A DNA stretch of 64,000 bases, from positions 144,876,043-144,940,042 of the forward strand of contig NC_071353.1 in the NCBI RefSeq assembly GCF_943734655.1, given 5' to 3'. The position numbers were made by a program, and so were the translations under genes. Below are positions 34,471-45,231 of this stretch, piece by piece. This DNA comes from Sabethes cyaneus. Lineage: Eukaryota > Arthropoda > Insecta > Diptera > Culicidae. Under the pieces are notes generated by a model. The model saw only the letters and a program-made list of their open reading frames with translations, did no database searches and was not told where the DNA came from. Position 1 is the first letter of the stretch; the number at the start of each line of letters is the position of its first letter.

Positions 34471-34738
34471 TCCATCAATGGGTATGAGCGATCCGTAAAC
34501 TGTGTACAGCAATCGGGGCCTGCCACAAAAGACGATCATTGAGACTGTCGCAGTGGCCTTTTAACCCAATGCCCTTCTGGCATACAAAAAAAAGAGGTAG
34601 CAAATGTGCAAGGAAAATGAATAAGGCACCCAGGTGAACATGACACCCAGGTTCAAGGCCCAGTCCTATAGCAGAGGTAACATTTATAATAAGTATTTCA
34701 AAAAAACATCTTCCTTCAAATAAATAAATAAAGGGGGG

Positions 34739-35100
34739 AGACCCCTTGAGAAGCAGTAAAATTAACTCGTCTATTTTAAAAATAAATGCGAGAAAAATAT
34801 TTTTTCGTCTTCAAGACACCGACCGAGTTCTATTTTTAGTTTGCTTTGACAAGCGAATGATATGCCGACGATATTTTTTCGATACGTCGATAAAGTAGAC
34901 AAAATGACGTTTTGATGAAGCTTTAAATAAACACTCATAATGTTTATGAAATGCTTGTGGTATAGCATTTTAATAACCCGCTATTTCGCTTTTTTAGCAT
35001 TATATGAGTTCTATAGAGGTGTATAAAGCGAAATAAACTTTTAATCAGAGTTCTATATTTAAATACAATGTTGTTAATGGATTAATGTTTAGTGCTTAGC
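34739..35100. other. AT-rich spacer
   Basis: Nothing recognised. Confidence 0.4.
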
Positions 35101-35797
35101 GGTTACTTGGGATGAGCTTCCCCTCTTAAAGTGGGGAGGGGTCGTAATTTACCATAGAAAAAATTCTTGCCTCCAAAAGCCTTCACATGCCAAATTTAGT
35201 TCCATTTGCTTGATTAGTTCAGACTAGGGCTGTCGGTATTGGGCGCTTTTGGTGAATACCGGTATTTCGGTATTGGTGTAGAAAATACCGGTAATACCGG
35301 TAAAATACCGGTATTGGCAGATTATTCGAAATCAAAAGAAATTTCGATGTTTTTCGGTAAATCTTTTTATTTTGAAACTTTAGTTTCAGTATTGTTGCTT
35401 AGCAAAGTAGAATTTAAGCAGATATTATACTCTTAGCGATTTAATTCCCTTACTAAAACGAATTTTATTGCCAACACTTCCAACAATTGAAAAACCTTCC
35501 TGTTTCATCGATGTCTGGCGAATGGTTCTAAGCGCATCAGGAATTTTCCTTTCATTTCTTGAGATTTGTAGTAGGAAAACCCGCCTTTAATTATTTACAA
35601 AATATCTTGTATTGTAGCTTCCAACATAATTAATGCCCCGGTCTCGTACAGCCTCTCAACAATTTTTTCTCCATCCCCAAACCTAAACTCCTGCATAACG
35701 TTATCCTCTTCATCATCGTTCACAAATATTTTCTCTTCTCTGTTATCAATCCCACTATTCGAAGATAGTGGGATGCAGATTTCATCTCCTTTTTTAA

Positions 35798-35937
35798 CCC
35801 TTTATAAGGCAGTGCCAACTATATTGCCACCAACACAAATTTTTTATTTTGCTTCTATAATTATATTGATGTCGTTATAGACGCAAAACAAATATTTTTC
35901 GTTGGTGGCAATATAATTGTCACGGCCTTATAAAGGG
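35798..35937. mobile_element. TTAA-flanked palindromic MITE nested in the hAT element
   Basis: CCCTTTATAAGGC and its inverse form the ends, followed by arms containing TATATTGCCACCAAC; TTAA flanks both sides (35794-35797 and 35938-35941). The arms are long relative to the 140-bp length, so single strands would fold into a hairpin. Confidence 0.85.
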
Positions 35938-36043
35938 TTAATCAATGTATCACTCGAAAGACTTGAAAAATATTCCAAATTCTTTCCGGGCAGATCCTTT
36001 GATGGCAAGAATGCTCAGAGCTCAAAGATTCCCGTATTCTGAT

Positions 36044-36494
36044 CAGAGCCCGGCATCGTCGAAACAAATAAATGAAGCTAACTTTCCCTTACCTTCGCTT
36101 CATACATGAAGCGACTCGTATCATTTATTGAGCACAACGTTTCAAGCAAGCTTCAGCTGAAGCTACTGACTGTGTCAAATGACGGCGATTGACAGTCAGG
36201 CACGATTTGTCGATGTTGAGTAGATTAATCATAATATGCGTTAAATTGTAGGAAATGTTACTCAAAATCAATTCAATTGCATTCAAAGTCTAGACTGACC
36301 TTTTTCTGAATATTTGATAGAGAAATACAAATGAAACTTTAAAACCGGTCGTCATGATGAAGTGAAAATCGTTTCAATGACGCTGATTGAAGCCAGTTTT
36401 GAAACGAAGCGGCGCTGCTTCTGTTGAAACTGAAGCTTCATTATTTCATTGTTGAATAACAATTTACTATTGTAAGTGACGTTTCTGGGCCCTG
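36044..36494. mobile_element. Second MITE nested in the hAT element (hAT-like ends)
   Basis: Ends CAGAGCCCGGCATCGTC and, inverted, CAGGGCCCAGAAACGTC agree at most positions. The flanking 8-mers on the minus strand, AACAAGAT and ATCAGAAT, agree at 5 of 8, so a target duplication is possible but decayed. Confidence 0.55.
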
Positions 36495-36967
36495 ATCTTG
36501 TTTCCTAAATTCGTCATTTGAGAGCGTTGAATAATTTGGTGACTTTTGAATATCAAGTTGTTCAAAAATAAATTGAAACACGACGTCTGGCTCATGCAAT
36601 GAAAATTTTTTACAGCAAAGTTACTCTACTGTGTCTTAAACGGGTTCAAGAGCTATTTGAATTATTTGACCCACAATTTCACTCTCTTCATTGTTAGTAG
36701 TCGAAGAATCTCGTTGGCATTAACACCAAGTTGTTTTTCTAAGAGTTTTATAATCTTTTATCAAATTTATCTCTTATTCGAATAAGAAGTTGTAAAAAAC
36801 AAGCAGATTAGAAAATACCGGAAATACCGGGTTTTTGCCTTTCCAAAACCGGTATTTCGGTATCCAAAAATTGGCCGGTATTACCGGTTTCGGTACTACC
36901 GGTACTACCTGTTAGACAGCCCTAGTTCAGACAAACAGACAGACAGAAATTCATTTTTATAGGTGTA

Positions 36968-37489
36968 GCTTTCGGTTTTCCACTACCGGTTTTGCGAAGG
37001 CCACTAAACCAAACAAGTCTTCAAATCGTACACGAACTCGAATGACAGCAATCGCACCACCTACCTCGGTGGAACTCCTTTCTACTAACAATAACTTCTT
37101 CCTGCGACACTTATGGATGACGCAGTGCATTCCTCGGCCTCTAGAAGCAGCATGTTTCGGACTAACATTCCTTTCCCTTCCAAACTGACCTACATTGGAC
37201 GTAGCCAGCTCATCACAAAGAAGTGGATCACCAGAAAATGCACACTGAGAATGATCTGCTACTCCCATGCATCATTCTGATGGTTTTTTGAGCAATGTCA
37301 GCTGATCTAAATCAATCGCGGGCAACTCACGGGCGGTCAAACTATGCCATGCTGTGCTAACACGTGAAAACAAATGAAAAATTGAAAAGTCCAGTACAGA
37401 AATTAGTAAATCAGAACATAACAGATCAAAAATTTGATAAACTCGAAAACCACAAATAAATAGAACCGAAAATATCACATTCATGACTT
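36968..37489. other. Spacer with an unassigned 103-codon reverse frame
   Basis: The frame at 36957-37268 (minus) starts in unrelated sequence and runs into the Helitron remnant at its end; the translation shows no domain I recognise. Not called as a gene. Confidence 0.3.
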
Positions 37490-37494
37490 GGAGA

Positions 37495-37690
37495 AACCGC
37501 CTCCCAGTCGAGGTATGTTGCTACCCTAATAAGCCAGTCGTCGTATGTTCGAATCTCGACTAGAAGAGGCTGTTAGAGTCAATAGGATCGTAGCAACTGG
37601 CCCTGCAATTGTCCTGTACTCTAACAGCTGGCTGCGAAATCTTTCATATAATCATATAAAAGGTCAAGTTTCGATAATAGAATGTAGCAC
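37495..37690 (+). mobile_element. tRNA-derived SINE
   Basis: GTTCGAATC at 37547-37555 is a polymerase III B-box. The body has GTCAATAGGATCGTAGC, CCTGTACTCTAACAGCTG and AGGTCAAGTTTCGATAA, shared with pieces at 15825-15935 and 26723-26800. Three dispersed copies with a common core support a SINE family. Ends are approximate because no target duplication was found. Confidence 0.6.
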
Positions 37691-39330
37691 CTAGGCTTTG
37701 CTTTGACTTGGAAAAAGTTTAATCGAAATCTGGATATAATACCAAATTGTGATATCAATTAAAAAGAACATTAAAAAATTTAAAAAAAACAATCGTGAAA
37801 TAGTAACAATAAAAAAGCAAAGAGAAACATGAAACTATACCTAAGTAAAAAATTGCAAAATCAGAAAAACTTAAAAGGGGAACGAGAAAACAAAAATATT
37901 AAAATGAATCAGACTGAAGAACAAAACATAAGAAAGAAAAAATGTGATAGCAATCCAATATCAGAATATCAGCAAAGACAGTCCAAATAATGAAATATTT
38001 CCATTCTATTTTGATTTAATTTGATTCTTTATTTCAGAAGTTTTCAGACTGCGGCTGGTTTGCCTCTTATTTGCATTCTATACACACAATACATAAAGTA
38101 CAATCCACAATAACCTTGCTGGCTGTTCCCCACAACTCCTTCTGTCTGTCTGTCTAGTGTCTAGTGTAATGAGTGGAAAACTTTCCGTTTACAGCTGCGA
38201 ACTAATCCAACCACATCCCAATCAATCAGCACAGTCGTAAAGAACTCTATGAAATGATTCATCGGCTAGGTACTACTATCATCTGCTGCAGCAGACAGGA
38301 GACAGCTTCTAAGTAGCAGCTAACAATGAAGAGCAGCAGAAACTGCTTTTTAGAACAGTCTGCAACGACAATTCTAATTTGCCACAGTTCAGCTGGTGTA
38401 AAACCCACTACCTACCTTGGATTGCATATTTATAAATCTGTACCGCAATTAGTAATAATAGTTGCCAATATATCACAGTCAACAGTCAATGCGAACAACG
38501 GTCGTCTTTCACTCACCTGTTAGGGAAGCGAAATCAATAAGCGTCGTTATCTGCGTCATGATAAAATATGGGATTGAATTATCACAGCCACCGGTTTGTA
38601 CAGGTTTATTATTAATTTATTCGGTTTCGACAACGGTTGCCAGTAAATTAATTGTGGGTAATTGTCAACCGTTGCATTGGCAGCACTGGTTGAAGGTGGA
38701 TTGGCAGGAAATGTTGTGCTCCTTTAGCCAAGGATATGAAGGATGCTGTTCAACTAAGCAATCAAATCCGATGGGTGAATGAAAGCGACAGTTTAGAACA
38801 CAGACTCGGTACAATTTTTAATTAAAATCTTTTGAGTGTGGTTAGTCACAGTCTGTACCTATTAGAAAATCGAGTGCTTTCATCACTTCAGATTATTTGT
38901 CACAAGGTTACAAAACATCGGAACTGCACTACTAGAACCAGTAAACCTAGTTTTTAATATTGCTCTCCGTTGCGATAGCGCAGTTTGCAATTTCCTTGTC
39001 AGTCAACCAAACAACCCCTGATAGGTTCTGCCACCCACGCTGCACCTTCCATCATCATGACTGTCATCAGTGTCAGCTCTCGTCGAACCGAGCGGTCGTC
39101 GAGGAGTATTTATGGCTGCACACACCGGTGCGGTGGTGTGCTGAATGGTCATCGAACATATCGACTCGGCAGCAATACGGTAAAGATGCGAATGATAGTA
39201 GCAATATGACGTACGACGACGCTGCCGGCCGCCTGCCGGTTCGAGTACTGAAGTGAATGCTTTATCATTACCGCCACTGCCTGTTATTGCAATATTGTAA
39301 TTGCTTCTACTAACCTGATAATCCTCCTGC
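37691..39330. other. Upstream region of the transporter gene
   Basis: It is AT-rich to about 38040 and of mixed composition after that, with a (TCTG)n tract near 38140. ORFs of 65-106 codons on the + strand lack recognisable domains. It probably contains the transporter's upstream regulatory DNA. Confidence 0.35.
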
Positions 39331-39332
39331 GT

Positions 39333-39340
39333 TCAGTCAC
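39333..39340 (+). promoter_or_regulatory. Candidate initiator (TCAGTC) of the transporter gene
   Basis: TCAGTC matches the insect initiator consensus TCAKTY, with A at 39335. At +28 to +32 lies GGAAG, four of five matches to the DPE consensus RGWYV. There is no TATA box at -30. The site is 88 bp upstream of a good splice donor. This is a motif match only. Confidence 0.3.
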
Positions 39341-39422
39341 CAGTCAGCTGGAGTACGGTACGGAAGGTGTTTTGCAATCCCAGCAGAATCCGCCGCCAGA
39401 CCGCTGAACATCTGCACTTGAG
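39335..39422 (+). other. Probable 5' noncoding exon of the transporter gene
   Basis: A donor of consensus form, GAG followed by GTAAGC, begins at 39423. The only acceptor placed to join it in front of the start codon is ACACTCAG at 39759-39766, one base before the ATG. This would give a 344-bp intron. The 5' boundary is set by the candidate initiator and is uncertain. Confidence 0.45.
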
Positions 39423-39767
39423 GTAAGCAATGATACGGGTGATTGAGCTTATTACATAATGGTAATCAACTGTCATAATAAGCTCCAAATACGTAAGTCA
39501 GCGTCTACTTAGATCTAGACTCGAACCGCTTCACACGCGCCTTCGAGCAACGATAACGTCAATTCAGATCGAGCTATCAATGACCCAATTGTTTCGCCGA
39601 AAAAGCTTTGATTTATGACTACCAAAATAAACTTACAGATATCTTGTAAAAATGGATTTTCTTCGCAATTTTACAGCGCCAACCGGAACATGTGTAGAAA
39701 ACGTCGCAAAGTGCATCATTGAAAGTCGTAAACATTCTCTTGCACTGGCAATTAAATTACACTCAGC

Positions 39768-41776
39768 ATGGCATCAACTCCGTTAAGGTCATCCGAACAC
39801 GTGCTTGAGAACGCGGAAAAGCTCCGTCCGACGGTGCTGTCAGCGATCGATGATGAGTCGAACAAAAAGGCAATAAAACTATCGAAGCCTCCACAGAAGA
39901 AACCGAAACCCAAACTGGGTGCGGATTTCATCCCACCGGACGGAGGCTGGGGTTGGGTTATCGTACTAGCGGCTGGCTGTTCGAACGTAAGTTACCTCCT
40001 GCTAGACCCAATCATTTGACCCTATGGAGCTTGACTGTCGTACCAATTTCAGCTGTGTACGTTTCCAGTACTGCAACAGTTCGGGATGCTTTTCCGTGAT
40101 CGAATGAGTGAGCTGGGAATCAGCTCCTCCGAGATTACATCCTTCATCAACACCAACGCGGCGTTGATGTCGATCGTCGGTATGTACTTGCGTCCACATT
40201 TCTCAGATGTTAGCACTAAACTTTCGTTTCAGGTCTGATGAATGGGCCAATGTTTCGGAAGTTCACCTTCCGCCAGGTGGCATTTTGCGGAGCTTCCTTA
40301 GTATCCCTAGGACTGCTGCTAACCTCCATATCCAACTCCTTCCTGACCTACCTACTAACTTTCTCGATTCTTTACGGTAAATAACAACTCTAATCTAAAA
40401 GTTCAAAAGCAACTACTCAAACTCTCCACTTCCTCAGGGGCTGGCGTCGGCATAACGGCATCGGCGAACTCGCTAGCGCTGAACACCTACTTCAAGAAGA
40501 AACGCCGACACGCAACCGGCTTTTCGTGGACCGCAACGGCCCTTGGGCCGATCGTGGCACCGCACATCATCACGTACCTCCTACCGCGGTACGGCGTCGG
40601 TGGCACCGTACTTATCTTCGCCGGGATCGCAATGAATGCCATCGTGTGTTCGCTCCTGCTCCAACCGGTACATTGGCACGCCCAAACGCTCCCCCTGGTG
40701 GACGCAGAAGCCGCAAAACCCACCACCGAACCACTGTGTCAGTTTTGTCAATCAACCGTCCATCCACTGCGCAAGGATCGCAGTCTCCTTTCGAGTCAGT
40801 ACCTGTACAACGCGGACGACGCGCATGTTACCGGTTACGAAATCATCGATCCGGGAACCCCCATGCTGGCACGAGCCAACGACGGGCTGTTCTCTCTGTA
40901 CGGATCCCGAGCAACGCTCGGCACCGCCAGCCGAATGCCATCGTCTCGTCCTTCCTACATCAACCTGGCTACCGCAGCGGAAGCTGCAAAGCGTGAACTT
41001 CTTCCAGAAACAGCACCCGGTGGTGGTACCGTCATGCACCGACGACGATCGAACACCTTCAGCCGGGAGAAGGAAGTCCTCAAGCTTGCCTCCCGCAAGC
41101 TGGAACAGATTGTCGATGACGGTCCGGGTGATTACTGTACCTGTGCACAGGAACGAAAGGCCCTGCTAAGCCAAATTAACGGAGCGGACGTCGAAGACGC
41201 GGAGGAACTACCCATCAAGCTAACGTTCCTTCAGAAGTTTGCTATCTTTTTCGATTTAGATCTGTTGAAAGACCTAATTTATGTCAACATCATGGTCGGC
41301 ATCACGTTGGCCAACTTCGCCGAGTTGAACTTCTCGGTACTGACCCCGTTCGTGCTCGGTGACTTCGGACTGAACAAGGAGCAAATCGCCATGGCGATGT
41401 CGCTGCTCGGTGCGATGGATATCTGCTGTCGCTTCATAATACCATTCATTGCCGGTAAGATCGGTTGGGATAATCGGACGTTTTTTCTGTTTGGTGTTCT
41501 GAATATGGCCCTGGGACGGATCGGTTGGTTGAAAAAATTACGCGGTACTTTCGAGTGAACTACAGGTTTTCGTTTTAATTATAGTTATAGCTCACTTCCA
41601 TAGTTACCCGGTAGTGTTGACCGCCGCCGGTTGGATAGGATTCAACAAGGGTCTGCGGACAGTATTCATGGCGCTGGCCATACCCTCACACGTGCCTCTG
41701 GATAGGCTTCCGGGAGCCACTGGCATTCAGCTGCTGTTTTCCGGGCTGTTTTCACTCATCGTTGGACCAGTTGTTG
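39768..41776 (+). CDS. Monocarboxylate transporter-like protein (SLC16 / major facilitator), 3' end missing
   Basis: Five coding exons: 39768-39986, 40053-40179, 40233-40376, 40438-41523 and 41591-41776. All introns are GT-AG, and reading phase holds across every junction, giving 587 codons. Residues 56-64 are PPDGGWGWV, the N-terminal signature of monocarboxylate transporters at the start of helix 1. Helices 2-6 follow to about residue 240, then a cytosolic loop of about 190 residues rich in Ser, Arg and Glu. The second bundle begins with FAIFFDLDLLKDLIYVNIM near 430 and continues through the DNRTFFLFG and SYPVVLTAAGWIGFNKGLR regions. Such proteins carry lactate, pyruvate or related monocarboxylates with protons across the plasma membrane; the substrate here is unknown. 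The last donor (GTAAGT at 41777) opens an intron whose acceptor I could not find, so the final one or two helices and C-terminal tail are missing. Short ORFs on other frames here are shadows. Confidence 0.93.
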
Positions 41777-42218
41777 GTAAGTTTTGGCTTTGTTATCTTT
41801 AAACTTATTTTTTAATGTTTACCATGAGAAGCCCACATGGAAAAAGCGACAGATAGAGGATTTTCCATGGATGCTCGTTTGGTTTGCTTATAAAAGTTAC
41901 TCTAAAATGAAAGAAGTTTTTCACCCATACATAGTCGAATCAGTTCCATGTAATCTTTAACATTGCATTGCCAACCATATTTGTTATTTGGGAAAAAATG
42001 CTGTCTTCAAATCTTCAAGAAGGGACCATTAAAAGGTGTTCGAATGTACTTTTTAGGAAACATATTGGACGGATGCTCAAAGTTTTTCATAAATATTAAA
42101 AATATTCGTTTCATGATTTTTTATGATCACAAAATTAACATATTTGATCCACATACTGTCTCAAGCTTCGAGTAGACTGGTGTCGTGGTTTCCATCCTAA
42201 CCGGGAGAATGCCGCATG
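41777..42218 (+). other. Start of the transporter's 3' intron
   Basis: It follows the donor GTTGGTAAGT. There is no exon-like sequence, and a 70-codon frame at 41963-42175 is not transporter-like. The intron is at least 22 kb long if the last exon lies beyond the window. Confidence 0.5.
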
Positions 42219-42222
42219 TTAA

Positions 42223-42324
42223 GGTGGAACGGTACTGGATCCGAACATGGTCGAATCGATGGCACCTATATCCTTACATGGGTGTCATTAATCCGAGCAT
42301 GTTGGGATTCAGTAACGTTTCACC
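42223..42324. mobile_element. Short TTAA-flanked palindromic MITE
   Basis: GGTGGAACGGTACTGGATCC at left is mirrored by GGTGAAACGTTACTGAATCC at right, between TTAA sites 42219-42222 and 42325-42328. At 102 bp it is the smallest complete element here, lying in the transporter intron. Confidence 0.8.
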
Positions 42325-43112
42325 TTAAGCATGGTCCGTGTTTTTTTGTCTCTAACACTTGCTAGTACACTCGGTGTTCCCCAAAGGAGCAAATTGTAAC
42401 CAATTATGTTCGTCATTGTGCATGAATAAATAAGAGCGAGAGTCCGAAAAAAATTTATTATGCCGGCGTGTTCGTTAAAACGAGTACGCGTGTGTGAAAA
42501 ATTAGATCACACGAGTGTGGGCTTCGCAACACTGCTTTTAAATGATTTTAGGAAAACTTTGAGATGATTTAAAAGGCGATTTTCAAACGGCTTTTAGACG
42601 ATATTAAAACAGTTTTCAAGTGATTATGAGACTGTTTTTAGACTACAGAGATTTTAGGTGATATTTAGGTGACTTTTGGGCGACCGTCAGATGCGCTTTA
42701 GTCGACTTTTATAGAACTTTCAAATAACTTTTATATGATTTTTAAATAAGTTCCAGGCGATTTTATATGTCTTATAAAACTACCAGGTGTCTCTCAACCA
42801 GCTTACAGACTTTTAGACGATTTTAAGTTTACTTTGAGAAGACTTTTAGACGGCTTCTAAACGATTTTTAGACGATTTTAAAACAGGTTTTAAGAGGTTT
42901 CTAGATGGCTTATAAAAGGATTTTATACAAAAAGACGGTCTTTCGAGGGCTTTCAGGTGATGTTCAGATGACTTTTAAAGGACTTTTAGATGACTTTCAA
43001 ATATCTTCCTATCGGTTTTCAGGCTACTTCAGGACGACTTGTAGACCATTTTTAGACGACGATACGACGATTCGAAGATACGATGTTTATACGATTCTCA
43101 AGTCACAGGATG

Positions 43113-44777
43113 CACCAAACTTTTTTGAAATTTTTCCTTAAAACATCTGAAAGTAATCTAAAGGTCGCCTAAAAGTCGTCTAATTGCTGTCTGAAAGCCA
43201 TCTGATTATCGTTGGAAAGTCCTCTGATTGCCTTCTGAATGCCATCAGAAAGTCGTAGAAATGTCATCAGAAAATCATCAGGACGACCGAAGTCGTTTAA
43301 AAGTTGCCTAAAGGCGGTCTGGAAATTCTTTAAAATTTGCAGAAAGCTACAGAAAAGTTTTCTTGAAAATCATTTTAAGATATTCTGGCTTCTGAAAGTC
43401 GTTTTAAAGCCCTGTAAAAGCCGGCTGAAAGCCGCCTTAAAGGACATTTTAAGGTCTTCTACAAGCTTCTTTCGGGCAAGTCATCTCATAGTTATCTTAA
43501 TATCGTGAGCGAGGCATGCAGAAGTCGCCTGAAAGCCGTTCGAAAGACGTCTGGAAGCCGAATGAGAGCCATCTGATAGTCTTTCAAGAGTCATCTGAAA
43601 ATCGTCTGATAGTTGTTTGAAAGTCGTTCAATAACTGTATATAAGTCGCCTGAAAGTCGTTTGAATATCGCCTAACAGTCGTTTAAAAATCGTCTGATAA
43701 CCATCTGAAAGCCACCAGAAAGTTATATAAAAGTAATCTGAAAATTCTTTTCAAATCGACAGAAGGCTGTCTGAAATTCGCTGAAAACGATCTGAAAGCT
43801 ACAGCAATGTCTGGTCTTAAGATGTCTTGTTTAAAGAGTTCGCGAATTCTCCGAAAATCTTTTAAAAGTGTTCTGAAAGTCACATGAAAATCATTTAAAA
43901 GCCATATAAAGGTGATCCAAAAGTCGCCTGAAAATCGCCTGAAAGTCATGAGAATATTATCTAAAAGTCGTTTAAATGTCATCTAGGTCTTATAAAAATC
44001 GGCTGAAAGCCGTTTGGAAGACGTCTCAAAGTCGATTCCGTTCTGAAAGCCTCCTGAAAGTTGTCTGAAAGTAGTCTGAAAATTGTGTGAAAGTCATTTG
44101 AATATCGTCTGAAAGTTGTTTGAAAGTCATCTGATGACTATCTAAAAACCACCAAAAAGTAATCTGTCACCCGAGAGCCATCTAAAAGCCATTCTAATCA
44201 TTCTAATGATTTTAAAACGGCTTTCGAGATGCTGCTAGAGTTCCTTCAAGCGATTTCCAGATTAAATTCTATAGAATTTGAAACAGCTTTTATAGGGACT
44301 TTCGGTTGACTTTTAGACGATATTGAGATGATTTTAACAACTTTTAAACAACTCTTGCAAGATATTCAAATGACTTTCACATTACTTTTAGACAGTGTTG
44401 AAATGATGACCATCTAAAAGCCATCAGAAAATCGTTTGAAAACCGTTTGAAGATCGCCTAAAATTCGTTTGATAGTTATTTCAAAGCCATCTGAATATTA
44501 AAACCCATTTGTAAAAGGTCTGAAATTGTTCTAAAAATTATCTAAAAGAATGTCGTCCGAAAGCCGTTTAAAATCGTCTAAACGCCGTCTGAGATTCGAC
44601 CGAACATAACTGAAATTTATCTGGAAGCCTCCCAAAATTCATTAGAAAGTTAACTGAAAGTCATCGAATAATCAACAGAAAATCATCCGAGTATCGTCTA
44701 AAAGTCACCAGGATGCATTCTAAAATACATTCAAAAGTCATCTAAAAGCCATCTGCAAGCTATCTGGCAGTCTTTTT
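43113..44777. repeat. 12-bp quasi-periodic array between the arms
   Basis: Units close to GAAAGTCGTCTG and GAAAGCCATCTG run from 43140 to about 44200; orientation then switches for a stretch near 44210-44400 (GACTTTTAGACG type) and back again. Copies diverge strongly and lengths vary from 11 to 13 bp. Confidence 0.8.
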
Positions 44778-45140
44778 AAAGTGACTTGCGAGTCGTATAA
44801 AAATCGTATGTTCGTATGAAAGTCATCTAAAAATTGTCTAAAAGTTGTCCAGAAGTAGCCTGCAAGCGGATAGAAAGATATTTGAAAGTCATCTAAAAGT
44901 CTTTTAAAAGTCATCTGAACATCACCTGAAAGCCCTCGAAAGACTGTCTGTCTGTATAAAATCCTTTTATAAGCCATCTAGAAACCTCTTAAAACCTGTT
45001 TTCAAATCGTCTAAAATCGTCTAGAAACCGTCTAAAAGTCCTCTCAAAGTAAACTTGCAATCGTCTAAAAGTCTGTAAGCTAGCTGAGAGACACCTGGTA
45101 GTTTTATAAGTCATATAAAATCGCCTGAAATTTATTTGAA

Positions 45141-45162
45141 TCTATACCTATAAAGAAGGATT

Positions 45163-45231
<69 letters not shown>

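Larger units (their letters stand above)
35590..36790 (-). pseudogene. hAT transposase remnants, interrupted twice
   Basis: The minus strand at about 36500-36690 encodes CCKKFSLHEPDVVFQFIFEQ, which looks like the hAT segment that usually reads ALxxEDATLLxAExxxxFL; frameshifts and a stop precede it. A second coding remnant, about 35590-36035, reads KGDEICIPLSSNSGIDN and EFRFGDGEKIVERLYETGAL and ends at a stop near 35590. Two MITEs cut the gene: one at 36044-36494 and one at 35798-35937. If both are mentally removed the surrounding coding pieces fall close together, though in more than one frame. Assignment to hAT rests mainly on the termini and the 8-bp duplication; the protein evidence is suggestive. 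Confidence 0.6.
35225..36924 (-). mobile_element. hAT element, 1.7 kb, with perfect 8-bp target duplication
   Basis: The ends TAGGGCTGTC and GACAGCCCTA are perfect inverses, and GTTCAGAC stands on both sides (35217-35224 and 36925-36932), a perfect 8-bp duplication as hAT transposases make. Many copies of AATACCGGTA lie near both ends (35262-35325 and 36812-36908) and may be transposase-binding repeats. Inside are coding remnants of a hAT transposase on the minus strand and two further MITEs. Confidence 0.9.
35101..36967 (-). mobile_element. Helitron-like remnant, split by a hAT element
   Basis: The left piece (35101-35224) is one monomer in minus orientation (CCCCTCTTAAAGTGGGGAGG, TTGCTTGATTAGTTC). 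The right piece (36933-36967) is the 5' end with (CAGA)n and TTTATAGGTGTAG, the inverse of CTATACCTATAAA with one change. The hAT element at 35225-36924 separates them. Confidence 0.75.

Noticed and set aside
36957..37268. 103-codon reverse frame
   Set aside because: It has no recognisable domain and its 3' end runs into the Helitron-like remnant.
37541..37560. tRNA gene
   Set aside because: Only a B-box is convincing; no cloverleaf could be drawn and the segment continues as a dispersed SINE body.
40526..41169. Overlapping frames of 95-177 codons in the transporter exon
   Set aside because: They are in other frames of a well-supported coding exon, which has the transporter signature and consistent splicing.
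41524..41558. Transporter exon 4 reading on to a stop at 41556-41558
   Set aside because: Reading through replaces a conserved helix with unrelated residues, whereas splicing 41523 to 41591 restores IAHFHSYPVVLTAAGW in phase.
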